Assembly: GCF_035582795.1 (NCBI RefSeq)
Contig: NC_134365.1
Location: 141,015,077 to 141,079,076 of the forward strand
DNA: 64,000 bases
Origin: Mycteria americana
Taxonomy: Eukaryota > Chordata > Aves > Ciconiiformes > Ciconiidae
Reading direction: 5' to 3'
Part shown: one piece after another, positions 1 to 13,340 of the stretch
Layout: each line of letters opens with the position of its first letter
Position numbering within the stretch: position 1 is the first letter of the stretch
Notes under the pieces: generated by a model
What the model was told of the DNA's origin: nothing
Seen by the model: the letters and a program-made list of their open reading frames with translations, nothing else
Databases searched by the model: none
Translations under genes and position numbers: made by a program

Positions 1-3000
1 AGCAAAAAACAGCCAGTACTTCTGGACTTTTCTGCCCATTACTCACTTGAGCATTTCTGCTCTGCACCCCTAATAACACAGATACCTGCCTAGTGACTTT
101 CTCAAGCTGACTCCTTGTTTCAAGCCCATTAGCCTTTCCTGCTTATTTCCAATCTCTACAATTCTGATTTTTCGTCAGTCTCCTTGTCCAGCACATCTTA
201 CATTTCCTGACCCCCGTCCTCACATTTCAGACATAGTTCTTATATTTCACCTTCCAACTATCTTCCCTTCTTCACATAGACTTTGCATGCTGCTCCACAT
301 GAGTATTTCCTGACTCTGAAGATTCCAAACTCAGTGCTCCTTTTCCCTCGGGGTTCCCTGTACAGCCAAGAAAAGAGCCGACACCCTCACACCCTGAACC
401 CTCACCAGACCGGTTTCTTCTTACCTGTTTTTCCCTGCCCTACTGGTTTTCAGTCCAGTTCCCCTACTTTTTTCTTCCCAGGCTTCAGGTGCCATCCTCC
501 TTCTCCCTACCCCCAACTCCTGATTGCTTTGCTTTCCACAACCTACCAAAATTCTCCCCCCCCCCCCCCGTCAAATTCCAAGGCCAACCCCACTTGTTCC
601 CATACTCCTTGTTCCAACCCACCTCCTCTACAAGCCCATGGTTTTTCTCCTGTGCTCGAATTAAGCGGCTTTTAGGTCTCAGAATTAAGACGCTGATGAG
701 GACACAGGACAGAAAAAAAACCCCAATTTCAATTAACATACCAGCAGTCCAGCTTGCAGGAAGTTTCTGCACAGCTGCTAAAATCTAAGTCTTTACCCAG
801 CCCATACCGACTTTTCAATGACTCCCAAACTGGCCCAAATGGATGATTTCTCCATGCAAAAACACTGCTACACCTCACAAGTTTAAAATCCTCCCTCCAA
901 AACAAGATGATTTAAATCTTCAAACAAACAAGACAGCTGAAGGAAACACTCCCTCTCCCTTAGCGTTGTTCCAAAAGACCAACACTGTATTTTAGCTGAA
1001 GTTTCCATAATACAAGAAATCTAACGAGACTCACCAGCTTGGAAAGCTTTTGTAAAACTCCCAACAGTTTTGGCTAAGCTCTAATCACTTGAAAACACAG
1101 TCTTGTAACAAACAGCAACAGCAATAAGATCCTTGGTGCCACAAGGATCATCAATATCAACCACAAACATAGTCAAGTCTTTTATAAGATCATTTACAAT
1201 CCCCAGTTATTGACCAGAATCTCAATATAGCAAGTACTGTGCAAACACAAGATAAAAAGGCAGTTCGCTGCCTTGAAGAACTTAGAATCTATTAAGATAA
1301 AAGACGACTACTACTGCCCGATGAAAACATGCACTGAATGGCTCCATTCTGAGATCTACAGGATCTGCTAGACAACCACCCACAATCTATTCATTACACA
1401 TAATCCACACAGATCAACACAGTATCTTCCCCAACCTAACCACTGATTTGATACCAAAGATAAAATGCTTCTCAAATCTGCTCCTTTTATCACTCTTCTA
1501 TCATTCTTCTTCTGTTTCCTTCATTTATTCCACTTTTTCTTACCACAGAAAATCATAAGGTATCCACTTCTTCTCTTCTCGGCTTCAATGGGAAAAAGAG
1601 GGGGGGGTGGTTGGGGTTTTTTTTAATCAAATAACTGCTTCAAATTAAATTCAGTAACCAAACTATACAAAAGGCTGAGAAATCTCAGGGGGAATGCTGA
1701 AAAGAAAAACAAGCTACTAAGTGCCAGGTGCAGAGAAAGAGGAGCCTGTGGGGATGCTTATGAGACTACTGCCCATAGGAAAGCTCAGAGGTGCTGATTC
1801 TCAGAGCCCTGATCAAGTGCAGCATGGCCTGAGGTCCCATAGTTTTGTCTAATTCCTCCTGGATAGAAACGAAACTGCTCAAACATAGAAATGGGGGGGC
1901 TGATCTCTGTCACACTATGCCAAACTCCAAATGCTGAGGTACAGATGATACGAGTAGGTTATTCTGCTTTCCACTTTTTCAACATCTTTTTGCAAAAATA
2001 GAGCTTCAGTACCATTTCCCTGCTGCTCTGACATTTCTTTCCCAGACTTTGGCAGAACACAACTAACCTGATCCTTTCCTACTTTGCTGCTGCCCACGGG
2101 AATCTGAATAGCTGCAATGAAAACCAAAGAGACTGGTCACTTTTCGCTATGCAGAACAACACAGACATCTCACTAAAGTAACAACAGTAGTCTATTCTCA
2201 ACCAGACATTAACTCTGCAATCATAAAACTAGCTCCTGCTACTTGAATTCTGTAGAAACTACCAATACGTGCTCATGAAAACATCATGTCTTTTCTATCT
2301 GCCCCAATGTAAAAGTCTCAATCTCTGCTCTACAGCCTGTTCTCATCCAATGTGAAAAATAAATCTAAGTTTAAACATTGGTGTGAAATATTTAGACAAA
2401 AACTGTGTGGCATTTCAATTATTTCTTCAAAACATGAAGTCATAATTTTTGCAATAATATTTAAGTTGAATGGTAACTGAATTTAAACACTGTGGTAAAT
2501 GGCTGAATCTTTTTTGTTATTGTCTATATGCAAGATATTCCAGAATATGAAACCGCCTACCCTGTGAAATTTAATGGAAAGGATGACATGCAGAGAAGCC
2601 ACAGACACGTTGCGATGTCATCGGTTACCTTTAAAACAGCGTATTACAACTAAGCTAACATTAAAATACATATACATGTTGTAGAAAAATGTGCTATCTA
2701 AAGCATACTAACAAATATTTAATGCCTCAGCAAAAAAATATGTGCATGCATAAGTGTCTAAATAACAAGACAAAAGATCTTGATCTGGTAGGTAAATATT
2801 TACGCTATTTAAACAGTTATGTATCATTGTGCAAGACGGCAGGAATCGCTCAAATTACTACAGTCTTTAACCCAGACTGTGCTTAAATGTTTCTGTGGCC
2901 TGCTTAACATTCCAGGCATACTTCTGGCAAGGTAGCTCTGGCTGAGGTTCAAGCTGTCCTTGTCCAACTTTCACTTACTATAAAAACATTGTTTAATATA

Positions 3001-4071
3001 GAAAAGTATACACAGAGACATATGTTTCTTATTTCACAGACACCTAGAATACTGACACTTGTGTTCACTAACTCCGCGTGGAAATTTTTAGGCGAACACT
3101 TTCAAGCGAGGTGTATTTACCAGGCAGTACCCCTACAGATAGTCCACGCTTCCACCAGCTTTAAGCTATGACGCTTAAATATTACTTATAATGCAATTCT
3201 ACTGAAAAACACGAAGACTACCCGTATTTATTCACCCTAATTAAAACGAAAAGGCCTAACTCGATCTCACCACGCACCGCCAGGCCCGAGAGACGTGAAA
3301 ACGCTATCCCAAAACAACGCAGCAGACGGGTAATTTGCAGCAGACCGCGTATTTGTCAAATTAACTGCAGGAATTTACCGGTTTGCTTACCTCCACGCAG
3401 CGTTATCTTTTATGAGGAGGTAATCTATCAAATTACTTCAGCATGCCTCCAGCCTGCTGCTGCCAATTAGTTCAGCCCGGCTAATAAATCAGGATGGCCA
3501 AGCCATTCGGTTACAGTGGGGCTAGTCCAGTATGCGAGGAGTACAAGCACAGGCGGTGCGTTCCTGCCTGCCCATCTCCCCACACGCAGAGGCAACGCTT
3601 GGCCTGAGCACCCACCACGGGCAAAAAAGCCTTAATTCCCATGCGGTTTTTTGGACCTAATTTAACATTAACACTGGCGGCAAACTCGTCAGCTGCAGGG
3701 GCTGCCCCTCAGGTCTCCACACGCATCGGCCGAGGAGGCCCGGTGTGACAGGGCCCCCCCTACCCCGGCCCGCCTTCCCGCCTCGGGGCGAAGTGAGGCG
3801 AGGCGAGGCGAAGCGCCCCGCCGACAGCGGCACCGGCGGCCCCGCCGCCCACACCCTCCCCGCGGCCCGGCCGGGGGAAGGAAAATGTCGCCGACGGGCC
3901 CGCCGCCGCCGCCGGGGGGGAGAGGGCGCGGAGGGAGGGGGACGGGGAGGCCTCGAGGCCTCCGCGCCCTCTCCCCCTCGGCGGCGGGGCCGGCGACCGG
4001 CGGGGTGAACCGGCCTCGGGCCCTCCTGCCCCCAGGATCTCCCTCGTCCGCCGGCGGCTCCCGCCCCTTAC
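1..4071 (-). other. WWC3: WWC3 intron 1 (5' part, runs off the left edge)
   Basis: This stretch follows the splice donor of WWC3 exon 1 on the minus strand, so it is inferred to be the beginning of a long first intron. I found no further WW, coiled-coil or C2 coding exon in it. The short open frames lack codon-like composition and any family motif. It holds a run of 14 C at 556-569 and a few A or T tracts. From about 3,715 upward the base composition rises sharply into the CpG island that covers the exon. Confidence 0.75.
556..569. repeat. Homopolymer run of 14 C
   Basis: An uninterrupted C tract (G on the gene strand) inside WWC3 intron 1. It is a simple repeat that is likely to vary in length and to be hard to sequence accurately. 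Confidence 0.95.
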
Positions 4072-5060
4072 CTGTCCCGGGGGTCGATCCACGAGGTCTG
4101 CCGGGTGTTATGGTCGATGTAAAAGACTCGCCCGTCGAAGTCCCTCGCTTCCTCCCAGCCAGCGGGCAGCGGTAGCTCCGAGCTCTCCCGGCCCCGCTGC
4201 CCGCCCGCCGGCGGCCCGCCGCCCTGTCCCGCCGCCACTTGCTGCTGCCGCCGCCGCCGCCCGCCGCTCAACCACGGCATGGCCGCTCCGCCGCCGGGCC
4301 GCCGCCGCCGCCCAGCTCCGGTCGAAACCCGCTCCCCGCCAGCCGCCGCCGCCGGGGCAGCTCCCGTCCCGCCCGGGCCGCGGCCGCCCGCCGCCTCCTC
4401 CTCTTCCTCCTCCTCCTCCAGCACTAACAGGCGGCCCCGCAGGGAGCGGGACTCGGGCGGCTCCGGCTGCGCCGCGCCGGGCTCATCCTCCCCCGCGCCA
4501 GCCCCGCTCCGCGCCGGGACCAGCCCCGCCGCGCTTCCTAACCCCGCCCGAGACCTGCCCCGCGCCGCCGCGGCTCCCAGCCCCCGAGCTCGGCCCGCCG
4601 GCCCGAGCGCCCCCGCCCCGCCGCTCAGCAGCGCCCCACCGCCGCCTCCCCCAGCTCCCGCCCGGCGCCTGCCCCGGCCATCTTCCTTCCCTCCCTCCCT
4701 CCGCCAGGGCCCGGCCCCCGCCTCCGCCCCGCCCGGCTGTTCCCACGCCGCGGAGGGCCGCGCCGGGCCGGGCCGGGGGAAGGGGCCGCGGCGGGAAGAC
4801 CCTCCCGGCCCGCGGGGGAGGAGGGAAGCGGCAGGGCCCGGCCGGGCGGCCGCGCCCCGCGCCGCGGAAGCCGGGCCCAAACCCAGACACGTCGGCTACG
4901 GAGAGAGGGCGGCAGCCCTCCGGCCTGGCCCTGGGCCGGGGGAAGGGGGCTGCGGCCCCACCGGGGCCCGACCTGTCCCGCCCCGGGGCTTGTGCTCTGC
5001 CACGGCCCGTTGGAGATCGGGGGGCGAAGGAAAACGGGAGCCATGCCTGGCCCTCCCCGG
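3715..5060. promoter_or_regulatory. WWC3: CpG island covering the WWC3 promoter and first exon
   Basis: Very GC-rich sequence dense in CG dinucleotides, sharply set off from AT-rich flanks on both sides. It spans the end of the first exon, the start codon at 4,280 and several hundred bases upstream of it. CpG islands of this kind normally mark broad, TATA-less promoters, often with divergent transcription. I cannot place the transcription start. Long open frames in all six frames here (up to about 275 codons) are a by-product of GC-rich composition. Only the minus-strand frame ending at 4,072 encodes a recognisable domain. Confidence 0.85.
4072..4280 (-). CDS. WWC3: WWC3 first coding exon (N-terminal tail and WW domain 1)
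   Basis: WWC3 is a KIBRA-family cytoplasmic scaffold that feeds into Hippo signalling; its WW domains bind PPxY-type motifs. The exon encodes 69 complete residues. Residues 1-35 are a low-complexity tail that begins MPWLSGG and continues with an Arg/Gln run and Gly/Pro-rich sequence. Residues 36-69 are a WW domain with both signature tryptophans (W42 in [11 protein letters not shown]64 in TSWIDPRD) and the FYIDHNT core. The MPWLSGG start points to WWC3 rather than WWC1 or WWC2, as I recall the family. The start is the ATG at 4,280. The exon ends GACAG followed by the consensus donor GTAAGG, splitting an Arg codon after two bases, so the second WW domain, coiled coils and C2 domain lie off the left edge. 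The gene reads toward the window start. The neighbouring claudin and SHROOM2 support the assignment by synteny. Confidence 0.92.
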
Positions 5061-8000
5061 GTCATGCATCCCGCAGTGCCCACCCGAAAAGCCTCGGGGG
5101 TGCTGAGCAAGCTGGATGCGTGTAGGGATGTGGGGAAGGGACAGAGGTCCACTGCAGAGCCAGGAAAGATGATGGAGGAGAGGTGTTGAGGACTGCACGA
5201 GTCACAGCGACCATGCTGTATTGATGCTTGGGTAATGTATGGTGGAAAATTACACATCTGACTCGCCTGGCATCTCAGCCCGGTTCCTTAACCTCATCCT
5301 GTAGAGCAGAAAGCAGCTGTGTCTGATTTGACCTGAGCCTGCTGGAGACCACAACACAGAGTTCCAGCTACCACCTAGAATTAAATTCCCTGAAACTTGG
5401 TTAGAACAGAGTTAAAGTTGACCTGTGGTACTCCGTGCCTTTCCAGGACACTGACTTAGCTAAACCTTTGAAAATCTGGAAATAAAGAGTTCAGGTAATG
5501 CAGGCTAAGCTGCTGAAAACTAGGAAAGGAGTTAACAATATATTCTCAAACAACCTTAACTCAGCCCCCTGAAATTGGCAATACCCTGCCAGGGATTATA
5601 TTGCAATTCCAATTATGTTCCACTTGCATTCACCATTTTAAGTTACAACTCTACGAACATTAATTGCTGCAGTGTGGTTATAAATGCAGGAAATGAGAGG
5701 ACTTTTGCTCCTGACTTCTTAGGCCTTTCCCTCTTTCTTTTATTCCACCACCACCACACCATTAGTTATCAAAGAACAGAGCAGTGCATGAGAGAGGCAG
5801 TATAGATAATAGGACAGATCAGGCGTTCTACCTATGTTTCATAGGTTATTTCAATAGTAGTAGACTTGAGTCTTCTTACCAGGGCTATTGTCAGCAGTGA
5901 GGTGTGATAGGAGGGTAATATGTGGTTTTAGTGATGAAAGCAAAGCAGGGTATGAAGCTCTGAGGGCAATGGTGAAGGAGATTAAAAATGTGGTAAAGGT
6001 GTAAAATTTAGCAAATACGAGGTTGTGGAACTGATCTTCAAAAGCACAACATGTTTGGATCAGCTCATCTCAAGAGAGAGTTTGCTTCAGCAAACACCGG
6101 CTGTTAGGCTGTCTCGTGTGGTCCCAAGAGTTCAGCAGTATCTCCAGGAGCAAGGTGCTGCTTGTGTGTTACAGATGGTTTTGAGGCATATTTCAAAGAG
6201 GGCAGAGCTAAGGCATGGTACAAACGCTCTGTTTTTCAGTGGTAGCAGTTTCTATTACTTTGAGTATGTCTCCCAGATTTTCAGAGGTTTTATTTAGCGG
6301 AGGTAGACATTCTCAAATGTCCCAGGTCTATATTAACAACATTTTGGAACATTGGATTTTCTTGTTTGAAATAAAAAACCTGTCCTCTGTGCACCACAGC
6401 TCAACTCGCCCTTCATTGCTTTTAATGTCCTTGCAGCAATTACCTTAGCACAATGTCTGCACAGCACAGCACCATGCCAAGACACTGGACTAGTTCATAA
6501 TACCTGGAAGCAGTAGACACAGGTTGCTATAATAATCCACCAAGACTAATTAGCCCCGCTGAGGATACGTGCAGCATCGCCCTCCAACATGGGCTGGTTC
6601 TTCCTCATCAGTCCCCAGAGTCCCAAGAGAGGGTCAAGCTTCAGTGAAGAACCTACAGGCGGAGGTTACAGAAACAGTGTGGGACTGACCATGGAGGCAG
6701 CAAAAAGATTTCAAATGGGGGTGGGGAGCTCAATACAGCAGTGGGCAAGAGGGGAAATGACGGGATTGAATGTGGAACATTTCATGCAGCTCACAGCCCT
6801 TCGACTAAATTCTTGTCTTAACTTTGGCAAATTGCTCCTGGTTAGAGCCAGAAAAGGACTTGGCTGGGCTGTGGCTTCTCAGGCAGAATTATGATGCACG
6901 TGTTCCGTGTAAAACATGAGCTGTATGTCCAGTGTGGCCTGGATCTCATGGATTTATTATAAATGCAGTTGAGGATGCATATGCTGCTATGTAAAGGACA
7001 GGTCAAAGATTTTCAGGTGCACTGTAGCTGCTTCTGCAACTGATAGGTTACATCTCCCTAAATCTTGAACAAATGTGAAAAAAAACGTAGATTCTGCCTG
7101 GGCAAAGTTTGCAGGCTGAACATGAGAACATGTCCTAAAAACCTCAGATTTAAAATAGTCCTAGACTCCAGATTTAACTTTTAGGTTCTCTGTGTTTAGA
7201 AAAATCATTAGCTTCAGTTAGGAGCTGAAGCTTCTTAAATGCTCATGAATAAAGGTGTTGAAAAACGTGATTCCAAGAATCCAGCCAACTGTGCACAGAG
7301 CTGCCTACAGCAACCAGTAGGAAATGATAGGGCTAGCAGTTGTCTCACGAGAATAGAATCTCCCTCTGTCTGCAGCATGCTCATGCCAAGATGCCAGGCA
7401 GGAACTCTCAATTATTTTTCAGGCCAGAATGGTACCCTTCCTCGGATGTTACCTCATCCTTCTGCCTGTTCCTTGGGAGGAAATGAACAAAGCATTCAGG
7501 AGCCAAGGATTATTTTTGAGTAACGTGAAAAGGCAAGAAGAGAAGAACCTGAAAAAGTCACTGTAGTTTTCATGCCAAGGCACTAATTTGCAATGCCTTC
7601 TGTGCCATCCTTCCCCTAGAATGAAACCCTCCCGAGCCTGTCTCGCTGCTCCCTCCCTTTTCTTTTCCTTCCTTTTCCTTGTCTGTCATGCTTCATTAGG
7701 GTAAAGGGAAAGAGAGGGATGGAGAGCCTGGTGCAACACAGCATCTCTCTGTTTTGGGTTGCAGAAAGAAAGCTCTCTGCCAAACAAAGACAACTTGCAT
7801 AGTATGGAACAGGTAATAACGTGGAAGACTTAGACGAGACTGAAGTCTGCCACAGGAAATTAAATGCTTGCAGTGCATATTTTAATCAATCTGCACAAAT
7901 GCCAATATATCATATTTCATATAAAGGTAGATCTATGTAAATTTATATCAGTCCCTTGTCTCACTTATATCTTTTCCGTATAAACATAATACAGATCTCA

Positions 8001-11000
8001 ATTCTCATGTATTTCACACACCTTCATTCCACACCTGTTTTCCTTTCCTTCCATTTTTTTCCACCCACAAACATTGCTCACACATTCACTCATTCCTCAG
8101 GCACACCTATTCCCATTAACTCAAAATTACATAAGTAGCTTTTCTTCATGTACCCTCCCTTGCCATCTTCAGAGTTTATAATCACAGATTCTTCCTACAC
8201 ATCTTCTCAGTTATATGTGCTCTTATGCCCAGATCCATAATTGATATCACAACATTTTCCATAGAAAATGTAGATAACATTTCCCGCTGTAGGTTGTAGA
8301 TAACAAGTTCCAACTTTCCTACTGTCCACAGGAAAAGCCCTTAATTCTGCATAAAAATCCCAACCTTATTTTGGCACTCCACTTCTTTCTCACAATTGCT
8401 GGAAAATGGCAGCCAGTCAGAACTGTTATTTCATTGTGTATAACAACATCCTCATCTTCTAGTTGTGAGCACTTATTTCCAATTTATTTCCCATTTCCAA
8501 TATCGTCCAGCCTGTGTGGGTCCTTTATATACTGTCCTCACACCTAACTAAAAATTGTCACTTCTCTGTGATCATAGATGTCTTTTGGAGTGGCAAAGCA
8601 AAGGCTCCTTCGTTATCATTGTCCTTCTGATGGCCAGCTGTCACACTCATCCTGCAAGCTGGGGCTTGCTACTTTTCCCATATCCAACAGAATAAAAGGT
8701 TCATAAGAGACTGGGACATATTAGCTCTGACCCCCCAGGTATCCTCACCGCACACAGGTATGTAAAAATATAAATATCAATATAAAGATAAATTAGAGAT
8801 AAAGATGCACACACATATAAATGTACACATGTCTCCAAAACAAATAAATATACATGATGCATATGACAACCTATTAGTTGGTTGAATTGCTTTACTGCTG
8901 AGAAATCTGTCTTGGGGGAAGGCTGTCCTTGGGCTGCCATACAGAGATTCAAGCATCCTCCAGCAGGGTGGAAACCAGGCTGGCTGCCCCGCTTTTGCTG
9001 GTGCAGTGTCTGAAGTTCCTTCAGAGGGTCGCTGGGCAAAGGAGAGATCTGACACTTGAGTTTAAGTATGTGGGACAAGGTGGGACACTGGCCCTTCCGT
9101 AGGGGTAGCAATTGAGATGGCATGGAAGGGGAACTGGACAAGCGCCAATCCCCGTGGATTACATAGGGGTTCAGGATGGCATAATAGACGACACAGAGAG
9201 ACATGGAATGTAGTAGGAAGCGTGATCAAGTTACCCGCTTCAGAGGAATGAAGAGTAGCAAACCCTCAACCCTTGCTTGCTGCCAGCAGCCAAGAGCAGG
9301 GTTCTGGGAACAGAGAGTCTGTTGACGATCATTCTCTGGCACAGCTACAGGTGTGAAGGGTGCCGAGATGGAAAGCAGAAATGTAAAATCCCTGAGGGCT
9401 TTCAGGGTGGGAGACAGAGGAGGGAGCTGTGTCTGTGTACACGTGAAGGAAGCAAGTCTTTGTCTCTACACACTGAGCAGATCTGGTAAGATACTCTTCT
9501 TGAGGCAGAGTATTTCCACATGGAAAATAGACTGAAAATGCCAAATCAGTGGGGAAAAAAATGGAGAAGTCTGAATCTAACATAAAGTGTAACTGAAAGA
9601 TTTCATAAACAAGGGTGTTTTATCGAGGCATGTATATAGGGGAAGATTTATTCATTCTGCAGCAACAAGTCCATCTGAGAAAAGGAGAAGTAGTCCTACA
9701 AGCCTTTTGCAGTCATTGATACTTTTCCCCTTGCTTCTTTTCTTTGTAGTAATTCCAATTAAATGTACCACGGAAGGTCTGTAGTCACAGTCTTTGGGTC
9801 AGTAGTCCACATCCAACCAAGGAAACAATAACAAGCTATTGTTCGGTGCTTCACTTCCCGGTAGGGAAATAGCATAAAGAGTTGCATTGCTATAGTGCAT
9901 AGTATGCATAAATGACACGTGAGGTAGATGACAAATAGGACAGTACATCTGGGCACATGAAGAGAATAGTGCTTTACAGTATTTTTAGTTCAAGTGTTAA
10001 GGGTGTGGTTAGCCTTTGAATGAATGCGAATCAAGTGCTTAGATACTCACTGCAATGAAATGTATAGACAACTATTTGTTCTCACATAATTATGCCCATA
10101 AAACCTTGAAATATGTATACAATGTGCTTTTATAATGCGCATTTGAAATTCCATGGCATGCCAAAATTCTTCATTTATGACACTGATTTAATACACAGTA
10201 TATAGGTGGAATTATTGAACAGAAAATTTTAAAGAAACCAAATTATGTACAAACAGTAAGATATACTCCTCTAGGCTTCACAGCTTAATAAGACTATATT
10301 AGCTGCAAACAGAAAAGTTATGAAATATACAGAAGTTAGATATTAAATAACTGTAGCAATAGATTTAAATATAGATCAATTCCTCTGAGTGTGCAAGCCT
10401 GCTTACATCCAGCTTGCATATCCTTTTCTAATCCTCCATTTCATGGCACCTACTCGTTTGTCTCTAAAAAGGCCTGGGATAAAGGCAATGTGAATTTCTC
10501 TTTATCATTCCTAATATAACATTTCACTTGACTTATATCAGCTGTCAGTAGTATTTGCTTTGAACAGTGTAAGTGCTCGTACTCAGGAAATCCCACTGAC
10601 CACGTTCCCCTGGACAAATCCCGTTCTTCACGCTACACCCCAGCTTGTCAACCATTTACATGCCCAGATTCAGCATTTTATCTATCAAAACATTTAGGAT
10701 GTTTATAATTATGAAAAGTTTTGGAACTTTTTTCTCATGGAGACACAAGAAATTTTTCATGTGCCTTCCTGTGGTGTGTTCTGTCCCAGTCAACTTTCAA
10801 GTCTGAAGCTCATCGTGAAGTGCTGTGCGTAAATTGCACAACATTTAAAATTTCAGATTTTTAAAATTCTCTGTAGGGATCTGATGAGTCATCAAGCTAG
10901 TTCGGTCAATATAAAACTCCTGCTCTAACATCCCACCACAGGGCTTGAGAGGGTAGGGGGTAGTTACCCCACAGTCGCCTCTCTCTCATCTCTGTCTTCG

Positions 11001-12499
11001 CTGTGAATACTCACCCACTTATTCTATTTGCAAACTTAAGCCTATTTTACTTAAGTGCTTTCCCAGACAACTATAAATAGGCTCTTGGAAGTGGTAATTA
11101 AGTCAGGACCACATTCACTCACAGGAATTTAACAGCTTCTCCTGGCAGAATACAATTGTTTTTTCCTCCTCCATCCAGGTCTTTGCAATTGGCCACAGAG
11201 GACCTGGAACGCTTTAATGGTTCAAACCATTTGCAGTATGATTGTATACTGGCACGTTATTATTCCTTCTGCCTCGTTATTCATGCTCCTATTAATTTTT
11301 ATTAAAAAAATAATGTTGAGAAACAGATTCAGTCTGAGCTCAGACTTGTCATGTGCCCAAAATAAAATGGGATGGTGGAAGAGAGGGTGGAACTGACCTA
11401 GAGGACCCAAAGGCTGGAGGACGAGATGGTGGGTGCTAGGGAGAACCTGTGGAGATGTGAGCAGAGAAAATTGTGAACTCCAGTGTACAAAAATGAATTT
11501 CAACTGACTGAGATTATAATTTAAGGCTTATTGTACTATATTTAGCCCATATGATACTATCTTCAGTGACTGCAATGTCAATTTTGTGTTACTTGTGTCA
11601 TCGTAACAAGTTGCTGTATGGCAACTTGTCTAAAAAAAATTTGTTGAAGTTAGCTTGATTTTTTTCAAATGTTAGTTCATTTAAACTTGGAGGAAAAAAG
11701 TTATCTTCCGGAGTTCCGTTTCACTTTATACTTAAAGTAAGGGAGAGTTATTTGTCCTGTTAGATTTTACAAAGAAACCTCTCATGCCAGCGTGCTTTTA
11801 TACACCTGGTGACCACAGACCACCACATTTCAGCCCCAACAGGACATGGTTTTTTGCCTCCTGGCCTCAGAGCCAGCGTGCGTGCCATGCCACCCCACGG
11901 CGAGGAGGCCCCCTCCCTGCTGCTGGTGCTGCTTACCGCTCGGACAGGGTGCTCGGTGGAAGGCCTGGGGACTGGTATGTGTCTTGTGTCGATTGGAAAG
12001 ATGGTAAATGTATTAACTGTCTCGCATAAAGCTTTTAAAAAACAGAAATAGAGAACTTTCTAGATAAATTACCAAATATAGGCTTTCTGCAGGATTCCCC
12101 AGCACATTCACTCAGTGACTCCCAATTACTTCAACAACACTGTAATGCTTGTTCTCACATTGACATCAACGGAGAGATATTTATTGCAACACAAGAAGTT
12201 TGCTGTGCAGAATATACCCGATTTTGTTTTACAAAAGCACATTATTATTGTTAATTTTTCATTTTCATCCAAAGATGTATTTTGTCTGTGCTATTGCATA
12301 CTCTTAGGGAAAGAAACAACACAAAACAACCCCATGCAACCCCCTTTTTTTCTCCATCTAAAGAAACATGCCAGTTCAGATGCATTCCAGTAAATATACA
12401 TGCCAGTTCAGCAATACGAGAATAACACTGACAATCTGTGCCATGAGATTCGGATACTGGAAACATGCTATAAAATCTCTGTAACGTGAGAGTGATTGT

Positions 12500-12885
12500 A
12501 TCAAGCCAAACCAAAGTCCATCCAGCCCAGTACTGTGTTTCTAACAGTGGCCACTACCAGCTGCCCAGAGGAGTATAAGGACAAATCAGACATATAGCGG
12601 CATTTTTCAAGAACCGTCTTTCAATCTCCAGTGAATTCCAGCTCAGGTTGTTCTGGCCCAGAGCTGCTATCCTTGTATTCAACAGGGACCCCTCCCAAGG
12701 GATTTTCATTTAGCATCCTCAATATATATGGCGAAGATCTACACTTTGAGAAGTATTACCTGTTGTTTTGAACCTTCGTGCTATTACCAGTTGATGCCTC
12801 CTATCATCTGTTGTGCTAAAGGAAACTGTGATTATTCTCTGTCTTCTCCATGCAGATGCATCATATCCCCCCTCCATCCTTCCTG
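12500..12885 (-). mobile_element. Degraded ancient CR1-like LINE 3' remnant
   Basis: Plus-strand text such as GTCCATCCAGCCCAGTACTG, followed by ACAGTGGCCACTACCAG and further on by CATCATATCCCCCCTCCAT, matches in order the reverse complement of the conserved 3' part of old amniote CR1 elements as I know them. The copy therefore lies on the minus strand. It keeps no reading frame or terminal tail and is far more diverged than the two CR1 copies at 22.7 and 28.1 kb. The boundaries are approximate. Confidence 0.55.
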
Positions 12886-13312
12886 GGATGTGTTTTTTGT
12901 CATCTTCCCAGCCTTATGGAGGAAGAAATCTCTTCTTTATTTCACTCAACTTGGACTGTAGTGATCATTGCCCGTCATTCACCATGATGACTGATGACCA
13001 AATTAGAAAACAGGGTTGGATAATAGTCCCTACTAGTCTGTCCTTTCTGAAATGAAGGCAAAAATACAATTAAATGGTTTATTTTGGCCTTCAGTGCATG
13101 TTTCACGTGCGGTGGATGCGCATGGAAGTGCTGAATTTCAGCACCCCCAAAGGCTATACCAGTTCAGAAAAGCAGAATTCCTTACAGAATTCCCCAGTAT
13201 GCCCAGATCAGAAAAACACAGCCATAGTACTATTATATTAATGTTATAAGATTATTACATTCATAACCAGAATAGTTCCTCTTATATAGCAGTCATTGAT
13301 ATTTGTTCAGGG

Positions 13313-13340
13313 ATTTTTTATTTTTTATTTTTTATTTTTT
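13313..13340. repeat. T-rich simple repeat (TTTTTTATT-like units)
   Basis: Three imperfect copies of a T-run plus A unit, followed by more T-rich sequence. It is low-complexity DNA with no further feature. Confidence 0.85.

Noticed and set aside
4068-5257. Several long open frames in the WWC3 CpG island
   Set aside because: GC-rich DNA lacks stop codons. Only the minus-strand frame from 4,280 to 4,072 encodes a recognised domain and ends at a splice donor.
8701-9204. Minus-strand frame of 167 codons
   Set aside because: Its C-terminal part is encoded by an ATATAA-rich low-complexity stretch and the rest matches no family. Treated as chance.
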